A DNA stretch of 64,000 nucleotides, taken from positions 47,455,684 to 47,519,683 of the forward strand of contig NC_089982.1 in assembly GCF_036417845.1 (NCBI RefSeq), read 5' to 3'. Source of the DNA: Apteryx mantelli (taxonomy: Eukaryota > Chordata > Aves > Apterygiformes > Apterygidae). This document shows positions 51,101 through 63,896 of the stretch, piece after piece. The notes under the pieces were generated by a model. The model was not told where the DNA came from, did not search any database, and saw only the letters and a program-made list of their open reading frames with translations. Both the position numbers and the translations under genes were made by a program. How positions within the stretch are numbered: the first letter of the stretch is position 1; each line of letters starts with the position of its first letter.

Positions 51101-53502
51101 GCATTTCAGTGGAGTGCATCCCATCCTTTTTCCATTCCAGAAGCTTATTGTCCCTTGCTATCATATCTGTGAGGAACTGAAAAATAATTTAAGCAGGGAA
51201 ATTTGGGTTTTACTCAAATACTTTTAATACAAGAGCAGTCAGTCTTTTTTTAAACTTTATTTGCTGGCCTTGAACTGTTAGTTAAAATGCAGACTAGACA
51301 TGTCTTCTGATGGAATTAGGATCACAAAAAGTTTGTTTATGACATTTCATGGTTAATAAATCTTTAATAAATACAACTGAGGAAAAATTTAGGTTTTAGC
51401 TGTTCTTAAAATATGCCACTGTAATACACTACAGTTGAATATTGCCAAGTTTGTGAGCTGCCAAGTGGTCTTTGTACTCATGGCTCCATGGAAAAAAATT
51501 GAATTCATGCCATATGATGACATATAAATAGGAAGGCCTGTTTCCTTGGAGGATATAATTTTCTTTTAACTCGAGAGAATATTTTGTCATTGCAATATCA
51601 CAGATAGCTCTAAATGTTATCTTGCACTTCGTGTCTGTTTCTTTGTTTTTGTCTTCTGTCTTTTTTGATGAATATGTTCTCTAGGGCTTATTGTGTGTAT
51701 GCATCTCATTTATGCATGATAAAAATTGCTGCTAGATTTAGTTTTGATTGTACCACTGTTTTCAGCCTTTACTTCAGTTTCCTTTGATTCATTGCTTTTC
51801 TTTATTGGATTCCTTGCCACAAGCCAGATATTTCTGTAACCAGTATTAAAAAAGTGGTAGCATATGATTAGGATAGGGTCTTGTTCCACCCTTCTTATAT
51901 CATCATGTAGTCTACAGATATTTTAATTCAAATAAAGATTTCCAGGTGGGTATAATTGTATTTTTTTTTTAAATCAGTGCATTCCCCCTCCTCCTCAATA
52001 ACTCCTACTTCACATATCCAAGGAAAGATATCATCTGATGATTTCTAAGTTATTGCCTATCAACTTCTGAGCATCTGGCCTTCTTAAGCTTCTCACTTCA
52101 GACCATTCTCTTTTTTTTCCAAACCCTTAATTTAATTAGATTTTGGATAGTATTGTAGAGGAAAGAAGAATTATGTATTTAAATATTTAACATAATTCAA
52201 GTTCCCTGAGCTGTTTTTCTAAACATTGCCAAAGTTGAAGTGACATTGCTGTTATGAATCCCTGTATTTGTTTGTTTAAAAACCTAAGAATGAATTGGAT
52301 CCCATTCTCCAAAATGTGTCTTTATTACCCTTGGTCTTAAGTCTTGGGAGAATTTCCCCTCATGTTTGAATATGTTTAAAGTTTTTTTGCAGATTCAGTA
52401 CTTTCACACTTTTGAAGGCAATCAATCTCTTAACTTTTAAATTACTTTTTTTTTTTAAACCAAATTAGGTGACTTTGTTATCTCTTACTGATAACCAGTT
52501 ACTATAGTTTATTTCATCCTGTGATCATTTAAATGAGCGATAGTAATATAAAGTAACATGCCAATAATATGTGAGGCATGGTGTATACAATTGCCAGAGA
52601 TTCACACTAAAAAAAAAAACCATAGAAATATACTTTTACTGTCAACTGCCACTCCAAATTCAAACTAGTGTTTCTAAGACACTGTAGCAATGTGTAAGGT
52701 AAAAGTCAAGAAATAAACAACTGAGATATTTTGCTCCTGTGGATTTTAAGTCATGTATGTTTTCATACATTAAGACAAAATGCAGAAAAATTGCTATTCC
52801 AGCTGTAAGAATGCCATAAGGAGGAAAGACAGTTGGGTTCGGATTTATCTCACCAAATATTGACACCCGTAATATAGATACTTTCATCAGAATTAATCAT
52901 CTGGGTTCATTTATAGGCAGGAGAAAGAAACAGACCTTTCTATGGCATGATTAATGTCATTTTAAATTTGGTAAGATAAATGGCACCCCATAAGTGCTCT
53001 GCACTGACTGTGAAGGAAATAGAGGTAACTAGCTCAGGTACGGATAGTCTGTCATGTAAATGTCTACAAAATTGCGCGAGATCTGCATTCAGCTACCCAT
53101 ATGTACAGCGGTAATTGAAGCCAGATGTGAGTGTATGCTACTCTGCATAAATAATGGATGTACAGGGTTGAATCTGCTTTTAAGAATAAAAATTTAATTA
53201 GATTATGTTTTTACATTTTTCCATATTTTTTGACCTGTCAGGCTTCTTGTGCAATAAAATAGTTTAAGAAAAGGGTAATTCATCATGAACTTAGAATCAT
53301 TTCTTAAAATCTGAATTATTATTGTAATTCTCTTTCTGTATTCCCAATAGGTTACATTCATGTGGTTTTGGCTTCTTTTAGCTTGCTAGGATAAACTTTG
53401 GAAATGTATACAAAGTGTTATATTAAAGCATCTAATAGCTTGGTGGAATACTGTTGCTCACTATATTTATGATCAGTGTTGAAAACGAGTAAATGATGTA
53501 GT

Positions 53503-53529
53503 TAAAGCTGATTATAGGTAAAGCTGATT
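53503..53529. repeat. Short direct repeat TAAAGCTGATT, period 16
   Basis: The 11-mer TAAAGCTGATT occurs at 53503-53513 and again at 53519-53529. Confidence 0.8.
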
Positions 53530-54290
53530 GTTGTGCAAGCAATTACAGTCAGGTTACCTAATATTGTTCCTTATGAGACATTTTCAGTGATTTGCAATTT
53601 TGCCCTTACGTATCTGGGCTTTCTTTGGGCTTAATTTACTTAATATTTAATAAATGATATATTGATTTATTCTTGAGAAAGCTAAGAACTTCAGCTTTGT
53701 AATTTTGTGATGAGTTCCATCAGACGAGGGAGCCTGCATCTCTGATTCCTTCATAAGCAATCCCTGGAGCACTTTGCATTAAAGTCCTTGAAAAGAAGTG
53801 CGTGAATGATATGGTGAACAGAAACAAGAGCCCAGAGCTTCACATGGGAAATGTTTTCCTTGTTAGGCTACTCAATCAGGCTCTGTCTTGTGCATTAAAT
53901 ATTTTAATTCTTTTGCAGAGACCTATTTACCATGGAAGGGAAGAAGACATCCTATTACAGCCTTCTCTTAGCTTGTCAGTTAGGAGAATGTTATTTCCTG
54001 GATGGGCACTCCTGTCAGAGGGCCACTGTACAAAGATGGGTAGTTGCTACCATTTGCACAGTTTTTGCTCTTCTCCATTAAACTGCAATTCCTAAGCTCC
54101 TAAATCAGGAAACCCCTAATCTAGAAACATCCAAGAACCTAACCAACTTTGTCTTCAGCATTGAGTTTGAACAGTGTACACTAAATAATAGAGTAAAAGC
54201 TCTACATAAAGACTGTAAGAAGAAATAATCATTTTTTGAGCAGCATTTATGAAGTCCACTGTATGAGGCAGGAGTGCAATGGAAGAAAGT

Positions 54291-54320
54291 CATGTGAAAT
54301 CATATGAAATCATATAATGC
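54291..54320. repeat. 10-bp unit repeated about three times
   Basis: CATGTGAAAT, CATATGAAAT and CATATAATGC follow one another in register. Confidence 0.8.
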
Positions 54321-55307
54321 CTACTCCCCTTTTGAACAGGCATCGGTGATCTGGGACAACCTGAAATTAGCATTTACATGCTAGATTTAAATGGGTCTTT
54401 TCAACTTCTAGCAGTCTTCGGTATACTGAAATAGTGCATATACAAATACACTATGGAATACTTGATAAGGTTGTGGTTTTTCAGTCCCTCCGATCATTCT
54501 TTGTTAGGAAAAGCAAGCACAAAACCCCACCAGTACATTTATTTCAAATACAAAGGTAGTTGGGTGGAACAACTGAACTGTGACCTCACAAATATGTGAA
54601 AATTCAGCAGCTTGCTTAATCACTGTTTTTCTTCTTTCTTTTTAGTTTTAGTATAATTTTTCTTCCTGATTAGTATGCCAATAAATAATCTACCTTCCCT
54701 GTTCAGCCATATTACTGTCCTCTCTCATATATGCATTACAACTGGAGAAAAAGATATGAAAGGTAATCTATCATACAAACTGTACCCAGGGATATCTAGG
54801 ACTGTCCTGTTCTGCAGGAAAAAATAATAGAATTGTTCAATTCCATATTCTCTCAGCCTGCTTAGGATAAAATAGAAAGAAAAGGCATCCCTTATGTCTG
54901 CAGAAGCCTGGAAACCTTGAAAGTCCATGTCCAGGTCCTTACTAGGGTAGCCAGACTTATTGCTGGGTGACCTTAGCTCCTGCAGATAGGCTCCTCCTTC
55001 CAAGCCTGAAGACAATTATGTTATTTTCCTTAAAGAGGAGGTCAGAGGAGAAAAACATCTTCTAGATCCTTTCAGGCAGTGGAATCAATCCTGTCTTGGC
55101 CGCTGAGCAGGGATTAGTGGAGGTTACCTGCTACTCTGGTGACATTCTTTTGAAGTCAAAATCCACGAATTTTTAATGAAACTCAGTCTGCAATTTTATA
55201 ATGCAATTTAAAAGTATTGTCAAAAACACAAAGGTAGTGACTTAATTTCCACTCCAAGAGGCAAACACCAATGAAAAATAAAGCTTTTGTCAGGAGCAGT
55301 ACCAGAA

Positions 55308-55324
55308 CACACTAGATGGTGCTG
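55308..55324 (+). promoter_or_regulatory. CTCF-like binding motif
   Basis: The plus strand reads CACACTAGATGGTGCTG. The core CACTAGATGG agrees with the CTCF consensus, and the third base after it departs (T instead of C). It points the same way as the site near 6.73 kb, so the two would not form a convergent loop pair. It is an eye match only. Confidence 0.35.
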
Positions 55325-58300
55325 TAACCCTAATAGCAATTGATGAATTGAACATGACTTACTTTTCCTGTGGTTTCTTACTGTCAAGATACAACTTGTT
55401 GCAGTTAATTTTTATAGATTTCCTAATACTTTTGGAATTAGAAACGTTTCCTGTATATTTTTAGATGTTTTGACTGATCTATTATTTGCCTTTATTTTTA
55501 TTTTATTTTTTGCTTTTATTTTTCATGTTTTAATTTTTGGTCTAATGAAATGAAGCCCAATCGATTTTTATTCTCATTGTATTTAGGACACAGGTTTCGG
55601 GCACAAGTTTGCCTTCTGTTGTATATTTTTTCAGGAAAGTTCTGTTGTTATGCCAAAGAACTTCAGACCGTGAACATTATAATCTTTGCCTGAGCATGTA
55701 CCACCACTTTACCAATATCAGTGACAGTAAATCACACTGCAAGTGCCCTGGAATAGGCATATCAGAAATATAGGAGAATGTATCTGTTTTAGTTTCCTGC
55801 TACCATGTTATGTTCATGTAGCCTTATGGCCCAGTAAATAAGGTGCTGCCATTGCTTGTAAGATGCTACAGGCTTTGTGTTAAGCTAACAATGCAGGCCT
55901 TGGGTTTATCATGCTCTGTCTGGACTTTTTTTGGCCTTCCTGGAGGTTTGTTTTAGCTTGTTTAGCCATAATGGCAATTACTTAATGAAAAGATGGGTGC
56001 AGATTAGTGATTTATTTTTTATCTTTCGCTTAACTTCATACAATTTTGTGGTGTGGTGCCTATTGTTATAGATGTATATTTTAATAATAGGTAGTAATAA
56101 CATAGAGTTATTTTGTGTAGAATGGACTGTGACCCTCGAATAAAATGTAGAGTAGAGAAGTACGGCTGGGGATGATAGCAGAAACATTAAAAGTACAGGC
56201 ACAAAATTATACCAGAGGCCCTGGAGCTATAAACAACTCTGTGGTCAGCTACTGGTCATGACAGAAATGCAACCTTGGGAGCTGGGCAAACCCAGTGTTA
56301 GGGATAACAAAGAGAATGGAGAATCATATGGAGATCCAATATATGTAAAACATGCTATATATAGCAAATTTGGATGTAACATGGAATTGTGAACTAGTGA
56401 AAAAAAGCAACATGTAGAGTATGTTGGAAAGCACATAAAAATAGTGCTAAACAGACCTTAGAGAAAGGAAGAAGAAACCTTTAACATCGTATTCCTCCTG
56501 GTGAAGAGAAGAAAGGAACCATCAACTTCTGCTGTAAACCTTTGCCCTCCCCCGGTAGAGTGGTGAGGTAATACCGAAAAAAGGAGTAGATACTAAGAAA
56601 TATGTGTACACATTTACACAATTTTAATGCATATTTTGGAGGCTTTTTCTATAGTAACATTCTTTGATTTTCTTTCTTTTTTCCTGTAATAATCAGGTCT
56701 GGGCTAATAATTCTTTGATTAGACTGTTATGATTTCAGTTATAAAAAGCAAGCTGTTAATCATTAGTCTACAAGTTGCATTTCTTTAGCCCATGTAAGCT
56801 GCACAAGTCGTAGGGCAGCAAACTGATGCAAACTAGCAAGCAAGCAGACAAATGACACAGGCTGTAATTTGGACGCAACACCTCCAGCACTACAGCAGCA
56901 TTGCTTTTTGCTCCCCCTTTTTGAGGATCCTTGCATGAGTGGGGGAAAGAAGATGAAGGCAATATTTGGAAATGGCAGGATGACAGGAGGAGGCTGCTTC
57001 TATATTATGTATGTTTTCAGATGATGTAATGTTAAATAACTCTTTCATAGCCTTTTGTAATCCAAGTGTGTGTATTTAAGCAAACGTTAGTAGGGCACCA
57101 TTGTCATATCTAACGTGACAACTTCTTTATTCATTTGTAGCAAGAAGAGCACAAAGAGAGTACAGCCTTCAAGGAAAAAAAGGTCTTTGCAGAGCTGAAT
57201 GAAATTATCTTGGAAATTCTTGCTATGTATATGGGTTAAACAATAGTGTGTATTCACAGTGGTCCTATTAACATATCAGTAACAGCTGGAAATGCTCTCT
57301 AGTCATGAAGTGAAATGGCAATGGTGTGGGGAGATGTGAGAGCAGTTCAGTTCACTGTTCAAATTAACATTTTGAGACAGTTTGAACCCATAGGCTAAAA
57401 GAAAATCAAAAGAACTACATATTGTGATTAGTTCTACACAAGTCATATATAATTTTACTACATCAGATTTTGTTTAGGTTATTTATATGCAGTTCTCTTG
57501 TCAAACATCCTGCATTAAACTATAGTTACATGCTGACATCATTGAAAAGGAAAAGTTTCATCAGGTGTCTACAGTCATGCCAGAAGGACTTATTTTTGCT
57601 CTTGGGTGGGCAAATATTGCAAAAATTAACTGTTTAATTAAACCTAACTAAATATTGCAGAATTAATAGAACATTTGTTAAAGTACTAGCATGCTGTCAG
57701 TACTGATTATATTTATAAAAACTGCCAAAATTCAAATCAGGAAATCTTTGCTCTTATCTTTGTTTTTTAGTTCTCTTTCTGAAAACTTGTTTTATGCAAT
57801 GTTATATCTATTTTCCGTATGTATTAGGGTCCATTTTGATTCGTCTTTCAAATGGTACTTTCACCTTATTATTTCTTAACTTATTTTTGGAAAATTGTAA
57901 CTTAAAATTCTGTTTATGTTTTAAGTCAAAATTAGACACATCTAACCCAAAATAGTTGTCGGCACCCAAAAGTTAACCAAAATGGAGATTTGAATTGTAT
58001 TCTGTTCATTTGTTTCCGTTCTAGTCCAAAAGTAATTACATTCCATCTTTTTGTCTGATACTTCATACTCGGTATAAAAATTACTAATTTTCAGTCAAGC
58101 TCTCTCTCTTTCTTTGATAACTGTTGAACCAGCTGGCCTATTACAGCTGAATTTGAAAGAGTAATAGAAACCTGAAGGATGTTAAGTTCCTATAGGTTCA
58201 TGAAAATGAATCTTCTCTGGCTTAAGGGGGACCATGTAGTAGTCCCCTTCCTCAGCAAAATACTGTCGCGTGAGGTTTATAGAATATCCAGGTAATTCCT

Positions 58301-58916
58301 GTGGGGTTTTCAGTGCTCCCTCTGTGGGAAGAGCTTCAACTTACTACTTACATGTGTCTACGTGAGCATCCAGCTAGGAAACTCCTAACCATAAGAATCC
58401 AAGTGTCTTTAGTTGCCCTGTTTTTGTGAGAGTTCCAACAATATCTCAGGGCTTGTTTTTTTGCATTCTATACCAGAACAAAAATTAAAATATTAAAAAA
58501 AAATCAGTTGAAAGTAAGCATTTTTCCTGATATCCTCTCCCACACCTGCAAAGCAGCTTCTGCTTGAAACTTTAATATTTTTTCATGTCAGCATCTCTGA
58601 AATGAAATGGCTCATTTTATTGTACCACAAAAGCCAACTGTCTTTGTTTTGAATCAGTCTGATGTCCGTTTGCTTATGCTACTGTGGTGCTTCGTGAAAG
58701 TTGCAGTCACATATCTCACATTTTCATTTTATCTGTAGCACACCTTCCTGTCTGTAGGCTCCCCTTCTAAACTATATATTCTGTGGCTCACTGTGATCAT
58801 GATGAATCTGCTTCATTATAGAGACTCAGGCAAAGGGGCAACTGCAGTGCAGCTGACTTGTAGTCTGGTAGGCGAACCTACATCTCTTGGGCACTCAAAC
58901 CAAGCGCCAGTTATGA

Positions 58917-58942
58917 GTTTTGTTTTGTTTTGTTTGTTTTTG
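58917..58942. repeat. (TTTTG)n-type simple repeat
   Basis: Consecutive TTTTG and TTTG units span about 26 nt. Confidence 0.8.
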
Positions 58943-59310
58943 CAAGTGGAATTATAAGATTCTATAACTTAAAAACAAATTCACATTTTTCAAATTTTTT
59001 GCTATTTCAATAGCAGGAGGTCTTTTCCTCTCACTCTTTGGCTTCTGAATGAAATCCTCTAGTGCTCCAAGTAGTATCCATTAGCTATAAAAGTTTTGGT
59101 TTTTTATCACATCTTCAAGTTAATTTCACCTTAGTAGATGGAGAAAATTAGATATCTTTTAAAATAATTTGAATGAGCTAGATTGTTACATCATGTAATA
59201 TAACATGCCAGAGTGAGGGAATGCCATTTACCTGTAGGAAATTAAAACAGTGAACACCTATTTTGAGATGAGAAAGATGCTATCAGTTTACATAGACAAA
59301 AGATCATCAT

Positions 59311-59344
59311 ATCTTATAATTTTATTTATCTTATAATTTTATGA
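59311..59344. repeat. 17-bp tandem duplication
   Basis: ATCTTATAATTTTATTT at 59311-59327 is followed by a copy differing only at its last two bases (59328-59344). Confidence 0.9.
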
Positions 59345-59718
59345 TTGCACCATAAATATAATTAAAGATGGAAAAGGATGTTGTAGCTAGTACATTTTAA
59401 TGGTACACTGTCAGCAACTGAATGAAACTGAATGTTAAAAAAAACTCTGTAAGCAATTTGGAAAAGTTCATACTGCATTCTTCCTTGTTCCATAACTGTT
59501 GTCTACAAAAAATGATTTTTGCTAAAACCTTTTTAGCTTTAGTTTCACATTTTCTGTCTATTATTTTTTCCTCAGCTAATACAAGGTAGAAGTTCTTCCT
59601 ATTTTCTTAAGAAGTGAAACACATCCATGCTAATTTTGCTGAATGTCTCGATAGCTTTGATATCCAAAGACAGGATAAGAGTTAGGTCACTAAATGGTTT
59701 TACTCTGTTTCTTCCCTT

Positions 59719-59742
59719 AAAAAAAAAGAAAAAAAAAAAAAA
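59719..59742. repeat. Poly(A) run with one G
   Basis: Twenty-four nucleotides of A are interrupted once by G at 59728. No retroposed body is recognised to its left. Confidence 0.85.
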
Positions 59743-62420
59743 GGCTGAATACAGAGAATTGTCATAAGCAGCTATAACTTCAATTCAAAGCCTAAATCTG
59801 TAGGGTCCCTCAGACTTCATTCACTTCAATGCTTCTCCCTTTGATATCTCTCGTGATACTGGTATTCTACTGGAAAAAATTAGCTGTTAGTTAATACAAT
59901 GAGGCTTGTGAATACGTAACTTGTATAGGAATTTTACCAATTACGGAACTCTTCCTGCAAAAGATGATGATGTTCAGCAATTGCCAGCCTTCAGTAACAA
60001 CTGCTAAACGTTTCTTGCATAGTTGCTTGGCATACATGAACAAAAACCTGCCAAGGACGCAAACGAACAAAACCAGAGAAACTAGATATAACCTGTTTCT
60101 CCCTCCCTCCTTCCAAACTAGGAGTAATATGATAAGAAGAAAGGCTGCTATTTTGAATCTTAGACATTAAATGTTTTGGAAGTGCTCAGGTATGTAGAAG
60201 TGTATATTAGTTATTAGATATTTTTCTAATGCTGGCTTTTAAACCAGATATAAAATCCAGGTCCTTAACAGTTGTAATTCATGACTTAATCAGTTCTTAG
60301 CTTGGTTAGTAATAATCCAAATATCCAAATATTCTTTTCATCTGAGAATAATCACTAATAACTTAATCTGCTGTTTTTCTCACAGTGCTTTGTGACATTA
60401 CATTTGTGTCTTATGAATTTACGTTTAATATGATGACATGCTAAGATGAAAAAATAATTATAGGTTGAACTCTGAGAATAAATCTGAAGTAGTTCTACAG
60501 AAATCAGTTGAATTTACGCTGGCAAAACTGTGTTCAGAATCCATGCCGTAACTAAATTTCCTAACACTTTTGCATGTCAAGCACAGATATCAAGGTGTCC
60601 TAAATGCACTAGTCAGTCTTATCCTCTAGGTCTCAGATATTTGAGAGTTTTAGCTTCCTCCTTTAGGTCCATGGCTTAGAGAAGTTGCTGAGAAATTTGC
60701 ATGAGCAATATAAGATTGTGTTAAGTTTTAGCTTTTCTATTTAAATAACTTTGAATTTCTTTAGCAGTTTTCAGTTGCGGAAAATATAAATCCTCTTGAA
60801 TTCTTTAGAAAAGAGGAGAACAGAGGGGGAATATTTAAACATGGTATTGAGCTAGAACATGTGCAATATCAAAAATAATCCCCATTACTATAAAATAATA
60901 ATGGTTAGTCAGGCCATATGATATGTATTGATCTTACATCTGTAAAAACTAAAAATCAGCTTTCAAAAGCTAAGAGTGTAGATGTCCTACCATGCTACTT
61001 TTGGTTTACATCAATGTAACTGAGAACAGACTTTAACTGATTAGTTTCTACAAAAAACATAACTAAATGTACTCATTCTTTTAATGTTTTTGACTTTAAC
61101 ATTCCCTTTCCTCCTAAAAGAGCCTTGGAGTTTTACTAGCTTTGGCAAGCGATTTGTAAGAACAAATTAGAACTGAATTATAGCCATTTAATAAATTTCA
61201 TTTTTGTGGCACTTTCTGTTTTCTGCAGTAATTCAGTTTATTTTTAATGTACAGTCTGAGAGACAGGATTAAAAGACTAATTTCTTAAACTGAATGTTAT
61301 TCCTGCAGGAGCAGTAGCAATATATTCATTTCTTTGTAAAGAAGAATAAGAAGTCTCCTCAAAAGTAGAAGAAGAATTGTTTTAGATAAAACATCTAATA
61401 TTGCTTTGAGTAAATATAAGTTTTAAATCCTTCAAGCTCTAAAGATCAGGAAAGTCACTCACATGATCAATTTAATATCTCCTCAACGTATGTTAATGGA
61501 GGTAAGTATAAAGTAGAAGGAAGCAAATGAGTGAAGCATATATATCTGTATTTATGTCCATTCCTCTTAGATGAAACTGTAAACTCAAGCTGAATTAAAA
61601 ATTTTCTGCTTATTCATAAAGACTAAAAATGGTCTTTGCATAACCTGCACGTCATATTTTATAAGGAGATCTACTGAGCTGCTGATGCATTTTTTTCCCA
61701 ATAAGCTCTCAAACAGTGTCACCAAATCAGAACAGCAGGCTCATTTTTTGAAGAGTTTTCTGGTTTGTGCAATCAAACTGCAATGATAGTAACTGTGACT
61801 ATTTGCTACTTTAAAATTCAACCCTGTTAAATATCAACTGAACTTTCCACAGAAGGATGCAGTCTTCCGCTTGTGCGTGACTTGGCTGTTTACAGCAAAG
61901 TAACTTGACATTTCTGGCTGTTTACAAAGCGGCTCGAAAGATTTACTTAGTAGTGGTTTGCTTTCAGCAAAGTTGTGTGCGCTATTTCCAGCTGATTTTT
62001 TTGGACTTTCACAAAATGGGAACAGTTTGAGTTTTTTTAGGCCTAAGTTTCACTTGTGGTGGACTGACTTTAGAGCTGAGTTCAGAAGAAAGTGTATGTC
62101 CTTTAGTGGGAACTGTTCTAGAGGAATTTGCTTCTGCTCAGATATTAAGGTTTTCATTTTGTTGGTATCTACCTCCATTTTGGATCCCAAATAAGACTTC
62201 ACTGAGGATCTTTTAGATTTTTTTTTTTCTTATTTTATTTCTTACTTTTAACAGCACTTAGGATTGCTGGAAGGCCCTTGGTGAATAGGAAGATAACAGC
62301 AGCACACCTTCTTTTGCCACTTTTACCCCATGTGAAAAAATGAGCACTACTTGCTTTGAAACAGGATAGGCAGAAACTTATCACAAAAAATTACAAATCT
62401 GTACTAACCAGGGTAGTTTG

Positions 62421-62445
62421 TTTTTTTTTTCTTCTTCTTCTTCTT
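62421..62445. repeat. Poly(T) followed by (CTT)5
   Basis: Ten T at 62421-62430 are followed by five exact CTT units at 62431-62445. Confidence 0.9.
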
Positions 62446-63336
62446 AAATTATTTCTATGTCTAATGATACATATTTAATGGTACCTTTTGTTTCTTAAAG
62501 ACAGTTCCTCACTTGACCAGACTTTTTTTTTTCTTTTGAGTTTATTTACCAGTTTACAACTGTGTTACTTGTTACCAAAGCTGAAGTCTCCTGTTACCTT
62601 GTCTTGTACACTCCTGCAGGGAAATTGTTATTGTCCATGACAAATTTATGCTAGTACAATCCTTCCCACTCACAGGCTTGTGCAATCATAAACAAAAGGA
62701 CTGTAGCTTCAAGTAAAGGATCAAGTAAAAGGACTATGTAGGAAAAAAGCTCCTTTTCCAAAACAAATATTTTGAATGATTGCATATTTGGTATAGGAAA
62801 TTCATCATTCTTATGTAGTCTATACTATGAATGCTTTTTCCTTGTTTTCACTAATCTGAAAGTTATTCTTTATAGTAATTAAGGAAATGGTAAAGGGAAA
62901 ATCAAAGCATATTTGCTTTATCTGGAGGCTGTCCCATCTCTTATTTCATTTCTTGTCCATTAAAGTAGGCCATACCAAGCAGAGAAAATAGGCTGAAGTC
63001 AATAAGAAGAATTGTATTTTAAAAAAACTAGTGGCCACATTAGGTCAAAACTGTAAGATAAATGTATACAACTTTTTTTTTGATTTGAGTGGAGACTCAT
63101 GTTCAGATGATTCTGGTCCTTTAATACTCTGTTTTAAAATTAACTGTTGCTTCTGTGTGCGTGAAGTGATTGTGGAGCTTCTCTGTTCATGGATGGCTAA
63201 TCTGAGATACCATTAGATATGTCTCAAGTTGGGCTCCATAAATCCATAGTCCCAGTTAAAAATCTTGGTCTTTACTATCCATATACCTGGGATCTGAGAA
63301 ATAAAAGCAGATTGTGTTTACAAGGCACAAAATCAT

Positions 63337-63366
63337 TTTTACTGTTTACTGTTTTACTGTTTACTC
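63337..63366. repeat. 15-bp tandem duplication
   Basis: TTTTACTGTTTACTG and TTTTACTGTTTACTC lie in direct tandem with one mismatch at the last base. Each unit itself contains a shorter ACTGTTT repeat. Confidence 0.9.
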
Positions 63367-63790
63367 GTTCTATGAACGTTTCTGGTGTTTCAAAATGTAT
63401 TGCTGTGATGATCCTTCAGATTTCCATAACATCATCTTCTTACAGGACACATAACAGAAATTAAATCTTAAAATGCACAGAAGGAATAATTTTGTGATAA
63501 GTGGTAAATGTATACAATTTTAGTATTTATTTTCAGAATCAATATAGGTTGTTTTAGATTTACTGCTTGTAATTACATGGAATCATAAGTATACTTCCAT
63601 CAAAAATATTCAGGGAGGAGCAAATAAAAAAAAATCAGCAGCTGGATTTCTTATTATGATGAGTTTCATTGCTGCCACCTTCTCACCCTTTGAGGAAGTT
63701 AGGAGAATTATATACTGTAAAAACAGGAGCTGTGAAAAACATTAGTAATAAAACAAAATGGCATTTAAAGTCAACATAATTTCATTTATG

Positions 63791-63896
63791 TGGAGAAGAA
63801 ACTTTTTTTTGGTCAGCTAGGGCTTTGTACTACTTGGTATAGTCTGGCTATCTGGACTACATTTATCTGGACTGGCTATGCAGTCTGCAGGTAAGG
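63791..63896 (+). other. Possible 74-nt exon (63817-63890) at the right edge
   Basis: A T-rich tract ending GGTCAG at 63816 is a fair acceptor, and CTGCAG followed by GTAAGG at 63891-63896 is close to the donor consensus. The 74 nt between them are open in the frame beginning at the first base (LGLCTTWYSL...) and closed in at least one other. The segment contains two copies of TATCTGGACT, so it is partly repetitive, which weakens a coding reading. No family is recognised. Confidence 0.2.

Larger units (their letters stand above)
44446..53502. other. Long AT-rich non-coding stretch
   Basis: No gene or transposon is recognised. Notable items are a 24-bp palindrome at 45957-45980, a 20-bp tandem duplication at 48101-48140 and a repeated TTGACTGATTTT at 49491 and 49522. 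A T-rich acceptor-like signal ends CATTGTAG near 46528 but lacks a donor. Open frames of 60-79 codons are chance-like. Confidence 0.65.

Noticed and set aside
54725..55015. 96-codon minus-strand frame
   Set aside because: It has no recognisable domain, no splice or promoter context, and a length within chance expectation.
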